Shown: positions 9,589 through 16,649 of the stretch, piece by piece
How positions within the stretch are numbered: the first letter of the stretch is position 1
Layout of the letters: each line of letters starts with the position of its first letter
NCBI RefSeq assembly: GCF_004135385.1
Contig: NZ_CP035493.1
Span: 1,674,001 to 1,738,000 of the forward strand
Reading direction: 5' to 3'
DNA: 64,000 bases
Source: Xylanimonas protaetiae
GTDB taxonomy: Bacteria; Actinomycetota; Actinomycetes; Actinomycetales; Cellulomonadaceae
Position numbers and translations under genes: made by a program
The notes under the pieces: generated by a model
The model's database searches: none
Told to the model about the DNA's origin: nothing
What the model saw: only the letters and a program-made list of their open reading frames with translations

Positions 9589-10761
9589 ATGCCTCTCGCC
9601 CGTCTCGTCTGGAGCCCAGCGCTGCTGCGCTACGACTTCGGACCAGGGCACCCGATGTCGCCCGCCCGGCTGGACCTGACGATGCGCCTGGCCGACGAGC
9701 TCGGGCTGCTCACGTCCCGCGACCTCGAGGTCGTCTCCGTGCCGCCCGCCCCCGACGTCGTGCTGGAGACCGTGCACGACGCCGACTACGTCGCCGCCGT
9801 CCGCGCGGCGGCCGCGGGCACGCCCGCCCCGGAGCGCGGCCTGGGCACGGAGGACGACCCGGTGTTCCCCGGCATGCACGACGCCGCGGCCCGGCTCGTG
9901 GCCGGCTCCGTCGACGTCGCCGACGCCGTCTGGGACGGCCGCGTGCTGCACGGCCTCAACATCGCCGGCGGCATGCACCACGCGCACCGGGGCGTCGCCT
10001 CGGGCTTCTGCATCTACAACGACGCCGCCGCCGCGATCCGCCGCCTGCTCGACGCCGGGGCGGAGCGCGTCGCCTACGTGGACCTCGACGCGCACCACGG
10101 CGACGGCGTCGAGGCCGAGTTCTGGGACGACCCGCGCGTGCTGACGGTCTCGGTCCACCAGGACGGCTCGACGCTCTTCCCGGGCACGGGCCGCGCGTCC
10201 GACGTCGGGGGGCCGGGCGCCGAGGGGTTCGCCGCGAACGTCCCGCTGCCCCCGCGCACGACGTCGGCGGGCTGGCTGCGGGCGTTCGACGCCGTCGTGC
10301 CCGCGCTGCTGCGCGAGTTCCGGCCGCAGGTGATCGTGTCCCAGCACGGGGCCGACGCGCACGCGCGCGACCCGCTGAGCGACCTGCGCGTGGGGGTCGA
10401 CGCGCTGCGGCAGGCCGCCCGCGTGCTGCACGACCTCGCGCACGAGCTGGCCGACGGCCGGTGGGTGGCGCTCGGCGGGGGCGGGTACGCCGTGGTCGAC
10501 GTCGTGCCGCTCGTGTGGTCGTCGCTGCTCGCGGAGGCGCTGCACGCGCCGCTGGACCTCGCCCAGCCGCTGCCGCCCGCGTGGCGCGAGCACGTCGCGC
10601 AGGTCTCGGGGCTCTCCGCGGCCCGCTACCTGGGCATCGAGACTGCCGACTGGCGCCGCTGGGCGACGGGCTACGACCCCGCGGACGACGTCGACCGCGC
10701 CGTGCTCGCGGCGCGGAAGGCCGTGTTCCCGCTGTGGGGCCTGGACCCGTACCACGACTGA
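9589..10761 (+). CDS. acuC: AcuC-like histone deacetylase family protein
   Basis: 390-residue arginase/deacetylase-fold enzyme. Zinc-site motifs are YVDLDAHHGDG and QHGADAHARDPL, with MHHAHRGVASGFCIYNDAA and LFPGTG completing the family pattern. In Bacillus, AcuC deacetylates acetyl-CoA synthetase, and a lysine deacetylase role is likely here. The ATG at 9589 is chosen because homology starts at once (LVWSPALLRYDFGPGHPMSP), although the frame is open far upstream. The 3' end lies nine bases from the stop of the convergent LLM gene. Confidence 0.9.
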   Translation: MPLARLVWSPALLRYDFGPGHPMSPARLDLTMRLADELGLLTSRDLEVVSVPPAPDVVLETVHDADYVAAVRAAAAGTPAPERGLGTEDDPVFPGMHDAAARLVAGSVDVADAVWDGRVLHGLNIAGGMHHAHRGVASGFCIYNDAAAAIRRLLDAGAERVAYVDLDAHHGDGVEAEFWDDPRVLTVSVHQDGSTLFPGTGRASDVGGPGAEGFAANVPLPPRTTSAGWLRAFDAVVPALLREFRPQVIVSQHGADAHARDPLSDLRVGVDALRQAARVLHDLAHELADGRWVALGGGGYAVVDVVPLVWSSLLAEALHAPLDLAQPLPPAWREHVAQVSGLSAARYLGIETADWRRWATGYDPADDVDRAVLAARKAVFPLWGLDPYHD

Positions 10762-10770
10762 GGCGCGGCC

Positions 10771-11877
10771 TCAGCCCCGCAGCAGCGGCAGGAGCTGGCG
10801 GCCCTGCCGCCGGATCTCCTCGAGGTACGGGGTGTCGGACAGCACGAAGTGCGTCACCCCGAGGTCCTGGTACCGCCGCAGCGACGCGGCCACGTCCTGA
10901 GGGGACCCGACGAGCCATGTCGTCGCCGCGCCCTCGCCGCCGAACCGGCCGGGCGTCGTGTAGAGGTTGCCGTCGAGCACCTCGCCGCGGGCCGCGAGGT
11001 CCAGCAGGCGCTGCTGCCCGACGGCGGCCGGCCGGTGCCCGGCGCTCGGCTGGGCGCCGGCGGCCGCCGCCATCTGGGCCACCTTCGCCTCGGCCGCGTC
11101 CCAGGCCTCCTCGGTGGTGTCCCGGACCACCGTGGTGACGCGCAGCCCGAACTCGAGCGGGTCGTGCTCGCGGCCCAGCTCCAGCGCGAGCGCCCGCAGC
11201 CGCGCGATGCGCTCCGCGACGTCGTCGAGCGGCTCGCCCCAGAAGAGCTGCACGTCGGCCTCGGTGGCCGCGACCCGCTGGGCGGCGTCGGACGCCCCGC
11301 CGAAGTACAGCCGCGGGTGGCGCCGCCCTGCGACGTCGGCGGGCCGGATGCCGAGCCGGGAGCCCCGCACGGAGAAGTGCTCCCCCTCGTAGGTGACCTC
11401 GTCCTGCGTCCACAGCCGGCGGACGATCTGGAGGAACTCCCTGGTGCGCGCGTAGCGGTGCGCCGGGTCGCCCTCGGCGTCGCCGTACGCGGCGAGGTCG
11501 TCCTGCCCCGAGACGATGTTGACGTCGACGCGCCCGCCCGTGAGGTGGTCCAGCGTCGCGGCCGACGCCGCGAGGTGCGCCGGCCGCCAGTAGCCCGGGC
11601 GCACCGCGATCAGCGGGCGGAACGTCGTCGTCCGGGCGGCGAGCGCCGTCGCCACCGTGAAGGTGTCCGGGCGGCCCCAGCTCGTGCCGAGCAGGGCCCC
11701 GTCCCAGCCGTCGTCCTCGAGGGCACGGGCGTGCTCGGTGAGGTGGTCGAGGCCGTTGTGCTCCGCGACGGCGGGCTCGCCCCGGTGGCCCGGGTGGGTC
11801 TGGTTCGGGATGTACCAGAGCAGGGTGCTGTCGGGCAGGGTGTCGTCGGGCAGGGTGTCGTCCGGCATGGTGCTCAC
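10771..11877 (-). CDS. LLM-class flavin-dependent monooxygenase (SsuD-like)
   Basis: 368-residue luciferase-like TIM-barrel oxidoreductase. LLGTSWGRPDTFTVATALA, RPGYWRPAHLA and GRVDVNIVSGQ match FMNH2-dependent alkanesulfonate monooxygenases (SsuD/MsuD type), which release sulfite from organosulfonates. No ssuABC transport genes or flavin reductase are adjacent, so the substrate is uncertain. The N-terminus carries an in-frame near-repeat of the pentapeptide unit PDDTL (two copies and a third variant), so the translated start could be later, close to LLWYIPNQTHPG. A palindrome at 11926-11948 lies in its promoter region. Confidence 0.85.
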   Translation of the reverse strand: MSTMPDDTLPDDTLPDSTLLWYIPNQTHPGHRGEPAVAEHNGLDHLTEHARALEDDGWDGALLGTSWGRPDTFTVATALAARTTTFRPLIAVRPGYWRPAHLAASAATLDHLTGGRVDVNIVSGQDDLAAYGDAEGDPAHRYARTREFLQIVRRLWTQDEVTYEGEHFSVRGSRLGIRPADVAGRRHPRLYFGGASDAAQRVAATEADVQLFWGEPLDDVAERIARLRALALELGREHDPLEFGLRVTTVVRDTTEEAWDAAEAKVAQMAAAAGAQPSAGHRPAAVGQQRLLDLAARGEVLDGNLYTTPGRFGGEGAATTWLVGSPQDVAASLRRYQDLGVTHFVLSDTPYLEEIRRQGRQLLPLLRG

Positions 11878-11925
11878 CGGCGGGAGCGGTGTCGGGGGGC
11901 CCTGGGCATGCCGCGACCGTACGGC

Positions 11926-11948
11926 TTGTTGAGCGTGATGCTCGACAA
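11926..11948. promoter_or_regulatory. Candidate operator upstream of the LLM monooxygenase
   Basis: TTGTTGAGC - 5 bases - GCTCGACAA, an inverted repeat with eight of nine positions complementary, about 50-70 bases before the LLM start codon. It resembles a dimeric repressor site; no cognate regulator is evident nearby. Confidence 0.4.
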
Positions 11949-12008
11949 TGCCGAGCGGTGCTCACGATGCGAGACGTGCCGCCGCGACGACGTCCTCGAC
12001 GCCGCCGT

Positions 12009-12037
12009 TTCGACGCACGCGCGGCGTCGGGTATCCT
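12009..12037 (+). promoter_or_regulatory. Promoter of the bS22 gene
   Basis: TTCGAC (12009-12014), a 17-base spacer and TATCCT (12032-12037) form a good sigma-70-type promoter. The predicted transcript starts near 12044 and carries a leader of about 70 bases containing a 13-bp hairpin. Confidence 0.6.
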
Positions 12038-12057
12038 GGGGGACGGACTTTTCTCGT

Positions 12058-12095
12058 GTTGGTCGGTGGACCAACCGGCTGTTCCACCGACCAAC
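12058..12095 (+). promoter_or_regulatory. Leader hairpin of the bS22 mRNA
   Basis: Perfect 13-bp inverted repeat GTTGGTCGGTGGA (12058-12070) / TCCACCGACCAAC (12083-12095) with a 12-base loop. It ends seven bases before the GGGAGG ribosome-binding site. It could be an autoregulatory RNA element or simply an mRNA stabiliser. Confidence 0.5.
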
Positions 12096-12114
12096 TCGCA
12101 CTCGGGAGGGCCAC

Positions 12115-12213
12115 ATGGGCTCCGTCATCAAGAAGCGCCGCAAGCGTATGGCGAAGAAGAAGCACCGCAAGCTGCTTCGCAAGACGCGCCACCAGCGTCG
12201 TAACAAGAAGTGA
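12115..12213 (+). CDS. Ribosomal protein bS22 (AURKAIP1/COX24 domain)
   Basis: A 32-residue, extremely basic protein (about 60 percent Lys/Arg) starting MGSVIKKRRKRMAKKKH. This matches the tiny actinobacterial protein with the AURKAIP1/COX24 domain, identified in mycobacterial ribosome structures as small-subunit protein bS22. GGGAGG at 12103-12108 precedes the ATG. It has its own promoter, a leader hairpin and a terminator, so it is a free-standing gene. It falls below the length cut-off of many gene callers. Confidence 0.93.
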   Translation: MGSVIKKRRKRMAKKKHRKLLRKTRHQRRNKK

Positions 12214-12218
12214 CGTAC

Positions 12219-12252
12219 CGAGGCCCGGCTCCCCGAGGGAGGCCGGGCCTCG
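12219..12252. terminator. Bidirectional terminator hairpin after bS22
   Basis: CGAGGCCCGGC (12219-12229) pairs with GCCGGGCCTCG (12242-12252), and the loop side extends the stem with one bulge. A short T-run (GCTTTG) follows. It separates bS22 from the convergent HAD gene. Confidence 0.75.
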
Positions 12253-12267
12253 TGCTTTGCGGGGCGG

Positions 12268-13080
12268 CTACCGCTCCAGGCGCTTGCGCAGCTGGCGCCG
12301 CACGGCCCGGACCACGAGCCCGAACACCCACGCCGCGCCCGCCCACGACGCCGTCCGGACGCTGCGCCCGGCCACGCGGTGGCCCCGGCCGCGGAACTCT
12401 CGGATGGGCCAGCCGACGTCGCGTGCGTGACGGCGCAGGCGCCGGTCCGGGTTGATCGGGCAGGGGTGCCCGACGGCGGCCATCATCGGCAGGTCGTTGA
12501 GCGAGTCGCCGTACGCGTAGGACGCCTCGAGGTCGAGGTCCTCCCGCTCGGCCAGCCGGCGCACCGAGTCGGCCTTGACGGCGCCGTGCATGAGGTCGCC
12601 CAGCAGGCGTCCCGTGTAGTACCCGTCCTTGTGCTCCGCGACCGTCCCCAGACAGCCCGTGGCGCCCACGCGCAGCGCGATGAGGCGGCCGATCTCCACG
12701 GGCGTGGCCGTGACGAGCCACACCTGGTCGCCCGCGGCGAGGTGCTGGTCGATGAGCTTCTTGGTGCCGGGGAAGATGCGCAGCTCGAGGACGGTGTCGT
12801 AGACCTCTTCGCCGACGGCGGTGATCTCGGCGACGGAGCGGCCCGCGATCAGGCTCAGCGCGCGCGAGCGCACCTGGTCGATCTGGTCCTTGGACTCCCC
12901 GAACAGCAGGTAGCGCGCCTGGATGATCCCGAACCGCACGAGGTCGGCCGTGCCGAAGAACTTGCGCTGGTAGAGCGCCCTGGCCAGGTGGTACGCGCTG
13001 GCGCCGCGGATGACGGTGTTGTCGACGTCGAAGAACGCGGCCGCCTGCCGGCGCGGCGTGACCCCTGGAGCGTCGGACAT
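12268..13080 (-). CDS. HAD-IB family phosphatase (SerB/CicA-like)
   Basis: Haloacid-dehalogenase phosphatase of about 270 residues. Motif I is FFDVDNTVIRG (nucleophile Asp and general acid Asp), motif II is LVTATP, and motif IV is YGDSLNDLPM. It has a basic, hydrophobic C-terminal tail from about residue 225. Substrate unknown: relatives include phosphoserine phosphatase and CicA-type lipid or small-molecule phosphatases. Two possible ATG starts lie three codons apart (13089 and 13080); the inner one is given. It diverges from the glutaredoxin-like gene and rex, a neighbourhood common in actinobacteria. Confidence 0.88.
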   Translation of the reverse strand: MSDAPGVTPRRQAAAFFDVDNTVIRGASAYHLARALYQRKFFGTADLVRFGIIQARYLLFGESKDQIDQVRSRALSLIAGRSVAEITAVGEEVYDTVLELRIFPGTKKLIDQHLAAGDQVWLVTATPVEIGRLIALRVGATGCLGTVAEHKDGYYTGRLLGDLMHGAVKADSVRRLAEREDLDLEASYAYGDSLNDLPMMAAVGHPCPINPDRRLRRHARDVGWPIREFRGRGHRVAGRSVRTASWAGAAWVFGLVVRAVRRQLRKRLER

Positions 13081-13109
13081 GCCGCCCACCTTATCCGCGC
13101 GCGTACGCT

Positions 13110-13388
13110 GTGGCTGTGGACAGGCCGCCGACGCTCACCGCCCGGGTGGTCCTGTTCACCCGCGCGGGCTGTCACCTGTGCGACGACGCACGCGCCGTCG
13201 TGGCCCGGGTGTGCGAGGCGGCCGGTGAGACGTGGTGTGAGGTCGACGTCGACGCCGGGCCTGATTCCGCTACCCTGCGTGACCGGTACGGCGACTACGT
13301 GCCCGTCGTCGAGGTCGACGGCGTCCAGCAGGGGTTCTGGCAGGTCGACGGCGACCGGCTGGCGCGGCGGCTCGCGGGGCGCCGATGA
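13110..13388 (+). CDS. Glutaredoxin-like protein (DUF836 type)
   Basis: 92-residue thioredoxin-fold protein with the redox motif CHLC in LFTRAGCHLCDDA near the N-terminus and the cis-Pro segment DYVPVVEVDG. It belongs to the glutaredoxin-like group often encoded next to rex in actinobacteria. Start is GTG at 13110, or GTG at 13116. Rex begins 35 bases downstream, so the two are probably co-transcribed. It likely handles disulfide or mixed-thiol exchange in the cytoplasm; the partner is unknown. Confidence 0.85.
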   Translation: MAVDRPPTLTARVVLFTRAGCHLCDDARAVVARVCEAAGETWCEVDVDAGPDSATLRDRYGDYVPVVEVDGVQQGFWQVDGDRLARRLAGRR

Positions 13389-13422
13389 CGACGCACGGGC
13401 CCGCGGCGGACAGGAGGATGCG

Positions 13423-14073
13423 GTGATCGAGACCGGCGAGGCAGCGGTGCCGGCGGCGACGGTGGCGCGCCTGCCGCACTATCTGCGCGCGTTGCGCGAT
13501 CTCCAGGCGTCGGGCGTGAGCACGACGTCGTCGACGGAGCTCGCGGAGGCGTCGGGCGTCGGCTCGGCGCAGCTGCGCAAGGACCTGTCGTACCTGGGCT
13601 CGTTCGGCACGCGCGGCGTCGGGTACGACGTCGGCTCGCTGTGCTCCGTCATCGCGGGCGCCCTGGGCCTGGAGACGACGCACCGGCTCGCGATCATCGG
13701 CATCGGCAACCTGGGCCAGGCCCTGGCGAACTACTCCGGGTACACCAAGCGCGGCTTCGAGGTCGTGGCGCTGCTCGACGTGTCCCCGGCCGTCGTGGGC
13801 TCGCGCCCGTCCGGCGGGCTGGCCGTGGAGCCGCTGGACGCGCTGGAGGCGGTGCTCGAGCGGGAGTCCGTGACGATGGTGGTCATCGCGACGCCCGGCC
13901 CGGCCGCGCAATCGGTCGCCGAGCGCGTCGTCGCGGCCGGCGTGCACGAGATCCTGTCCTTCGCGCCCGTGGCGCTCCAGCTGCCCGACACCGCCGTCGT
14001 GCGGTCGGTGGACGTGGCGGGCGAGCTGCAGATCCTGGCGTTCCACGCGGCGGCCCGCGCGGCGACGCACTGA
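13423..14073 (+). CDS. rex: Redox-sensing transcriptional repressor Rex
   Basis: 216-residue NADH/NAD+ sensor. An N-terminal winged helix (about 1-80; VARLPHYLRAL and GSAQLRKDLSYLGSFGTRGVGY are family hallmarks) is followed by a Rossmann domain with GIGNLG at 93-98. Rex represses respiratory genes when NADH is low relative to NAD+ and releases DNA when NADH binds. Start is GTG at 13423, after CAGGAGGA. Unlike the classic Streptomyces order, no hemA/hemC follows; the gene ends at a long inverted repeat. Two candidate Rex operators lie in this window, at 25181 and 36868. Confidence 0.95.
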   Translation: MIETGEAAVPAATVARLPHYLRALRDLQASGVSTTSSTELAEASGVGSAQLRKDLSYLGSFGTRGVGYDVGSLCSVIAGALGLETTHRLAIIGIGNLGQALANYSGYTKRGFEVVALLDVSPAVVGSRPSGGLAVEPLDALEAVLERESVTMVVIATPGPAAQSVAERVVAAGVHEILSFAPVALQLPDTAVVRSVDVAGELQILAFHAAARAATH

Positions 14074-14087
14074 CGCCGAACGCCGAA

Positions 14088-14162
14088 CCCCCCGTTTCAC
14101 CGTCGTACTTTCTTGCGTTCTGAACGGCAGAACGCAAGAAAGTACGACGGTGAAACGGGGGG
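14088..14162. terminator. 35-bp perfect inverted repeat between rex and yceI
   Basis: Arms 14088-14122 and 14128-14162 are perfectly complementary over 35 bp, with a 5-base loop AACGG. The arm core (ACTTTCTTGCG) is noticeably richer in A/T than the surrounding DNA. The position between two convergent genes suggests a bidirectional terminator, but the length and perfection exceed ordinary terminators. Confidence 0.85.
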
Positions 14163-14171
14163 TCGCGGGTG

Positions 14172-14723
14172 TCAGGCCTGCTTGATCGTCGAGACGTCGA
14201 GGGCGATCTTGACCTTGTCGCCCACCAGGAAGCCGCCGGTCTCCAGCGCGGCGTTCCAGGTCAGGCCGTAGTCGGCGCGCGAGATCTCGAGCTCGGACTC
14301 GAAGCCGGCGCGCGCGTTGCCGAACGGGTCGGTGGCGGTGCCGGTGAACTCGGTGGGGAGCTCGACCTGGCGGGTCACGCCGTTGATGGTCAGGTCGCCC
14401 ACGACCAGGATCTCGTTGCCCGCGACCTTGACGGTCGTCGACGCGAAGGACCACTCCGGCTTCGTGGCGGCGTCCCAGAAGTCGGCCGACTTGAGGTGGT
14501 TGTCGCGGTTGGCGTCGCCCGTGCTGACCGAGGCGGGGTCGAGGACGGCGGTCACCGACGAGGCCTCGAGGTCGTCACCGACCGTGATGGCGCCCGACGT
14601 GATCGCGATGGTGCCGCGGACCTTGGCGATGCCCGCGTGGCGGACCTGGAACGAGGCGGTCGAGTGCGCGGCGTCGATGACGTAGGTGCCGGCGGTGAGG
14701 TCGGTGGGGAGCGGCGTGGCCAT
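14172..14723 (-). CDS. YceI-family lipid-binding protein
   Basis: 183-residue YceI-like lipocalin-fold protein. YVIDAAHSTASFQVRHAG at the N-terminus and RADYGLTWN near the C-terminus are diagnostic. Members bind polyisoprenoid or amphiphilic lipids in a beta-barrel. No signal peptide is visible, as is usual for actinobacterial cytoplasmic forms. The start ATG at 14723 follows CAGGAGAA. Divergent from a MarR regulator, with two palindromes between them, so it is probably under that regulator. Confidence 0.92.
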   Translation of the reverse strand: MATPLPTDLTAGTYVIDAAHSTASFQVRHAGIAKVRGTIAITSGAITVGDDLEASSVTAVLDPASVSTGDANRDNHLKSADFWDAATKPEWSFASTTVKVAGNEILVVGDLTINGVTRQVELPTEFTGTATDPFGNARAGFESELEISRADYGLTWNAALETGGFLVGDKVKIALDVSTIKQA

Positions 14724-14780
14724 GGTGGTTCTCCTGGTCTGGTCGGTCAGCGTGTCGATCGGCATGATCGGGCCAGGCAC

Positions 14781-14820
14781 AGTTGAATCCTCAACTACCA
14801 GCCTGGTTGAACGTGTAACC
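14781..14820. promoter_or_regulatory. Two candidate MarR operators in the yceI/marR gap
   Basis: AGTTGAATCCTCAACT (14781-14796) is a perfect 6-bp inverted repeat with a 4-base spacer. GGTTGAACGTGTAACC (14805-14820) is a weaker repeat of the same type. They are 24 bases centre to centre, between the divergent starts, as expected for a MarR dimer pair controlling both genes. Confidence 0.6.
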
Positions 14821-14843
14821 ATCCGGTTCGGTAGCGTATTCCC

Positions 14844-15308
14844 ATGACAGAGCCTCGCTGGCTCAGCGACGACCAGCAACGATGGTGGCGCGCCTACCTC
14901 GAGGGGACCGCGCGGTTCGTGGACGCGCTCGACCGCGCCCACGACGACGGCGTCCCCCTCAGCCTCGGCGAGTACCACCTCATGGTCCAGCTGTCCGAGG
15001 CGCCGGGCCGCACCCTGCGCATGTCGGAGCTCGCCGACTGCCTCGCGCTGTCCCGCTCCCGCCTCACCCACACCGTCGACCGGATGGAGCGGCGCGGCCT
15101 CGTGCGGCGCGAGCCCGTGCCCGGCGACCGGCGCGGCGTCAACTGCGTGATGACCGACGCCGGGTGGGACCTGCTCGTCGCCTCGGCACCCCACCACGTC
15201 GAGGCGGTGCGCCGGTACATGGTGGACGTGCTCACGCCCGAGGAGTTCGAGGTGCTCGGGCGGGCGATGGCCAAGGTGGCCCGGGAGGCCAGGCGCGCCC
15301 TCGGCTGA
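14844..15308 (+). CDS. MarR-family transcriptional regulator
   Basis: 154-residue winged-helix regulator. The recognition region MSELADCLALSRSRLTHTVD is followed by the wing MERRGLVRREPVPGDRRG, a standard MarR layout with helical dimerisation ends. It is divergent from yceI, with palindromes in the gap, so it probably represses yceI and itself. The ligand is unknown. Confidence 0.92.
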   Translation: MTEPRWLSDDQQRWWRAYLEGTARFVDALDRAHDDGVPLSLGEYHLMVQLSEAPGRTLRMSELADCLALSRSRLTHTVDRMERRGLVRREPVPGDRRGVNCVMTDAGWDLLVASAPHHVEAVRRYMVDVLTPEEFEVLGRAMAKVAREARRALG

Positions 15309-15381
15309 GGCGCCGCGTGACCCTGGTCTCACAGCGACTGGCGCCGGCTGAACGCTCAGTGGCGCGTGGGACACTGGCGCC

Positions 15382-16032
15382 ATGGTGACCACCACCGTCC
15401 ATCTGCTGCGCCATGGCGAGGTGCACAACCCGGGCCGCGTGCTCTACGGCCGCATCCCGGGCTACCACCTGTCCGAGCGCGGCCACGAGATGGCCCGGAT
15501 CGTCGCGGCGGCGCTCACCGAGCAGGGCCGCGACGTCGTCGGCGTGATCGCCTCCCCGCTGCAGCGCGCGCAGGAGACGGCCGCGCCGATCGCCGCGGCG
15601 TTCAAGCTCGCCACGGGCACCGACGAGCGGCTCGTCGAGGCCGGCAACCGGTTCGAGGGCACGACGATCGGGGCCAAGCCCTGGCAGCTGCTCAACCCGC
15701 GCTGGTGGCCGCTGCTGCGCAACCCGCTCACGCCGTCGTGGGGCGAGCCGTACCGCGAGCAGGCCGACCGCGTGCAGGCTGCCGTCGCGGACGCCCGCGC
15801 GGCGCACGCCGGGCACGAGGTCGTCCTCGTCAGCCACCAGCTGCCCATCTGGGTCACGCGCCTCGGGTACGAGGACCGTCGGCTGTGGCACGACCCCCGC
15901 AAGCGCCAGTGCACGCTGTGCTCCCTGACCAGCCTGCACTTCGACGACGACGAGCTCGTCGGCATCGAGTACTCCGAACCGGCCGGGCACCTCGCGACGT
16001 CCCTGAGCAAGGGAGCGTGGTCGGTCAAGTGA
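15382..16032 (+). CDS. Histidine phosphatase (phosphoglycerate mutase-like)
   Basis: 216-residue member of the histidine phosphatase superfamily. The phosphohistidine motif LLRHGE (catalytic His11) and VSHQLP near residue 150 are present. The stop overlaps the start of resA (GTGA at 16029-16032), so it is the first gene of the cytochrome c maturation operon. Its substrate is unknown, but this gene is repeatedly found in front of resA-ccdA-resB-ccsB in actinobacteria. Confidence 0.88.
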   Translation: MVTTTVHLLRHGEVHNPGRVLYGRIPGYHLSERGHEMARIVAAALTEQGRDVVGVIASPLQRAQETAAPIAAAFKLATGTDERLVEAGNRFEGTTIGAKPWQLLNPRWWPLLRNPLTPSWGEPYREQADRVQAAVADARAAHAGHEVVLVSHQLPIWVTRLGYEDRRLWHDPRKRQCTLCSLTSLHFDDDELVGIEYSEPAGHLATSLSKGAWSVK

Positions 16033-16649
16033 ACGCCGTCCGTCGTCGGGTGGCCGCGGCCACCGGGATGCTTCTCGCTGCCTCGCTGCTCATGGCCGGC
16101 TGCGCCCAGGACTCGGGCGCGGGCGACGCCGTCGACACCGGGTTCGTCCCCGGCGACGGGTCGGTGCGCGAGTGGGCGCCGGGGGACCGCGAGGACCCCG
16201 TCACCATCGCCGGCACGGACTTCGCGGGCAACCCCGTCAGCACGGCCGACTGGGCCGGCGACGTCGTCGTCGTCAACACCTGGTACGCCGGGTGCGCGCC
16301 GTGCCGGGCCGAGGCGCCCGACCTCGTCGCGCTCGCCAACGGCCGCGCCGCCGACGGCGTGCGCGTGCTCGGCATCAACACGCAGGACGACGCCGGCGCC
16401 GCCCAGGCGTTCGAGCGGACGTTCGACGTGCCCTACCCGTCGATCGCCGACGCGAACGGCTCCGTCATCGCGAAGCTGTCGGGCGTCGTCGCGCTCCAGG
16501 CCGTGCCCACCTCGGTGGTGCTCGACCAGGAGCACCGCGTGGCCGCACGCGTCATCGGCAAGGCGGACGCGTCGACGATGAAGGCCCTGGTCGACGACCT
16601 CCTCGCAGAGCAGGGCCCCGCCGGCACGGCCACCCCGGCGGCCGGCTGA
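16029..16649 (+). CDS. resA: Thiol-disulfide lipoprotein ResA/TlpA-like
   Basis: 206-residue membrane-anchored thioredoxin-like lipoprotein. A lipobox LMAGC (Cys25) follows the N-terminal hydrophobic segment, and the redox motif CAPC is at 89-92 in NTWYAGCAPCRAEAPD. It reduces apocytochrome c heme-binding cysteines outside the membrane, with electrons from CcdA. The GTG start overlaps the stop of the upstream gene, and the stop overlaps the ccdA start (TGATG). Confidence 0.92.
   Translation: MNAVRRRVAAATGMLLAASLLMAGCAQDSGAGDAVDTGFVPGDGSVREWAPGDREDPVTIAGTDFAGNPVSTADWAGDVVVVNTWYAGCAPCRAEAPDLVALANGRAADGVRVLGINTQDDAGAAQAFERTFDVPYPSIADANGSVIAKLSGVVALQAVPTSVVLDQEHRVAARVIGKADASTMKALVDDLLAEQGPAGTATPAAG

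Noticed and set aside
11889-12203. Alternative reading frames overlapping bS22 and its leader
   Set aside because: They are Arg-rich shadow frames. The 32-codon frame with a good ribosome-binding site and promoter matches a known ribosomal protein exactly.
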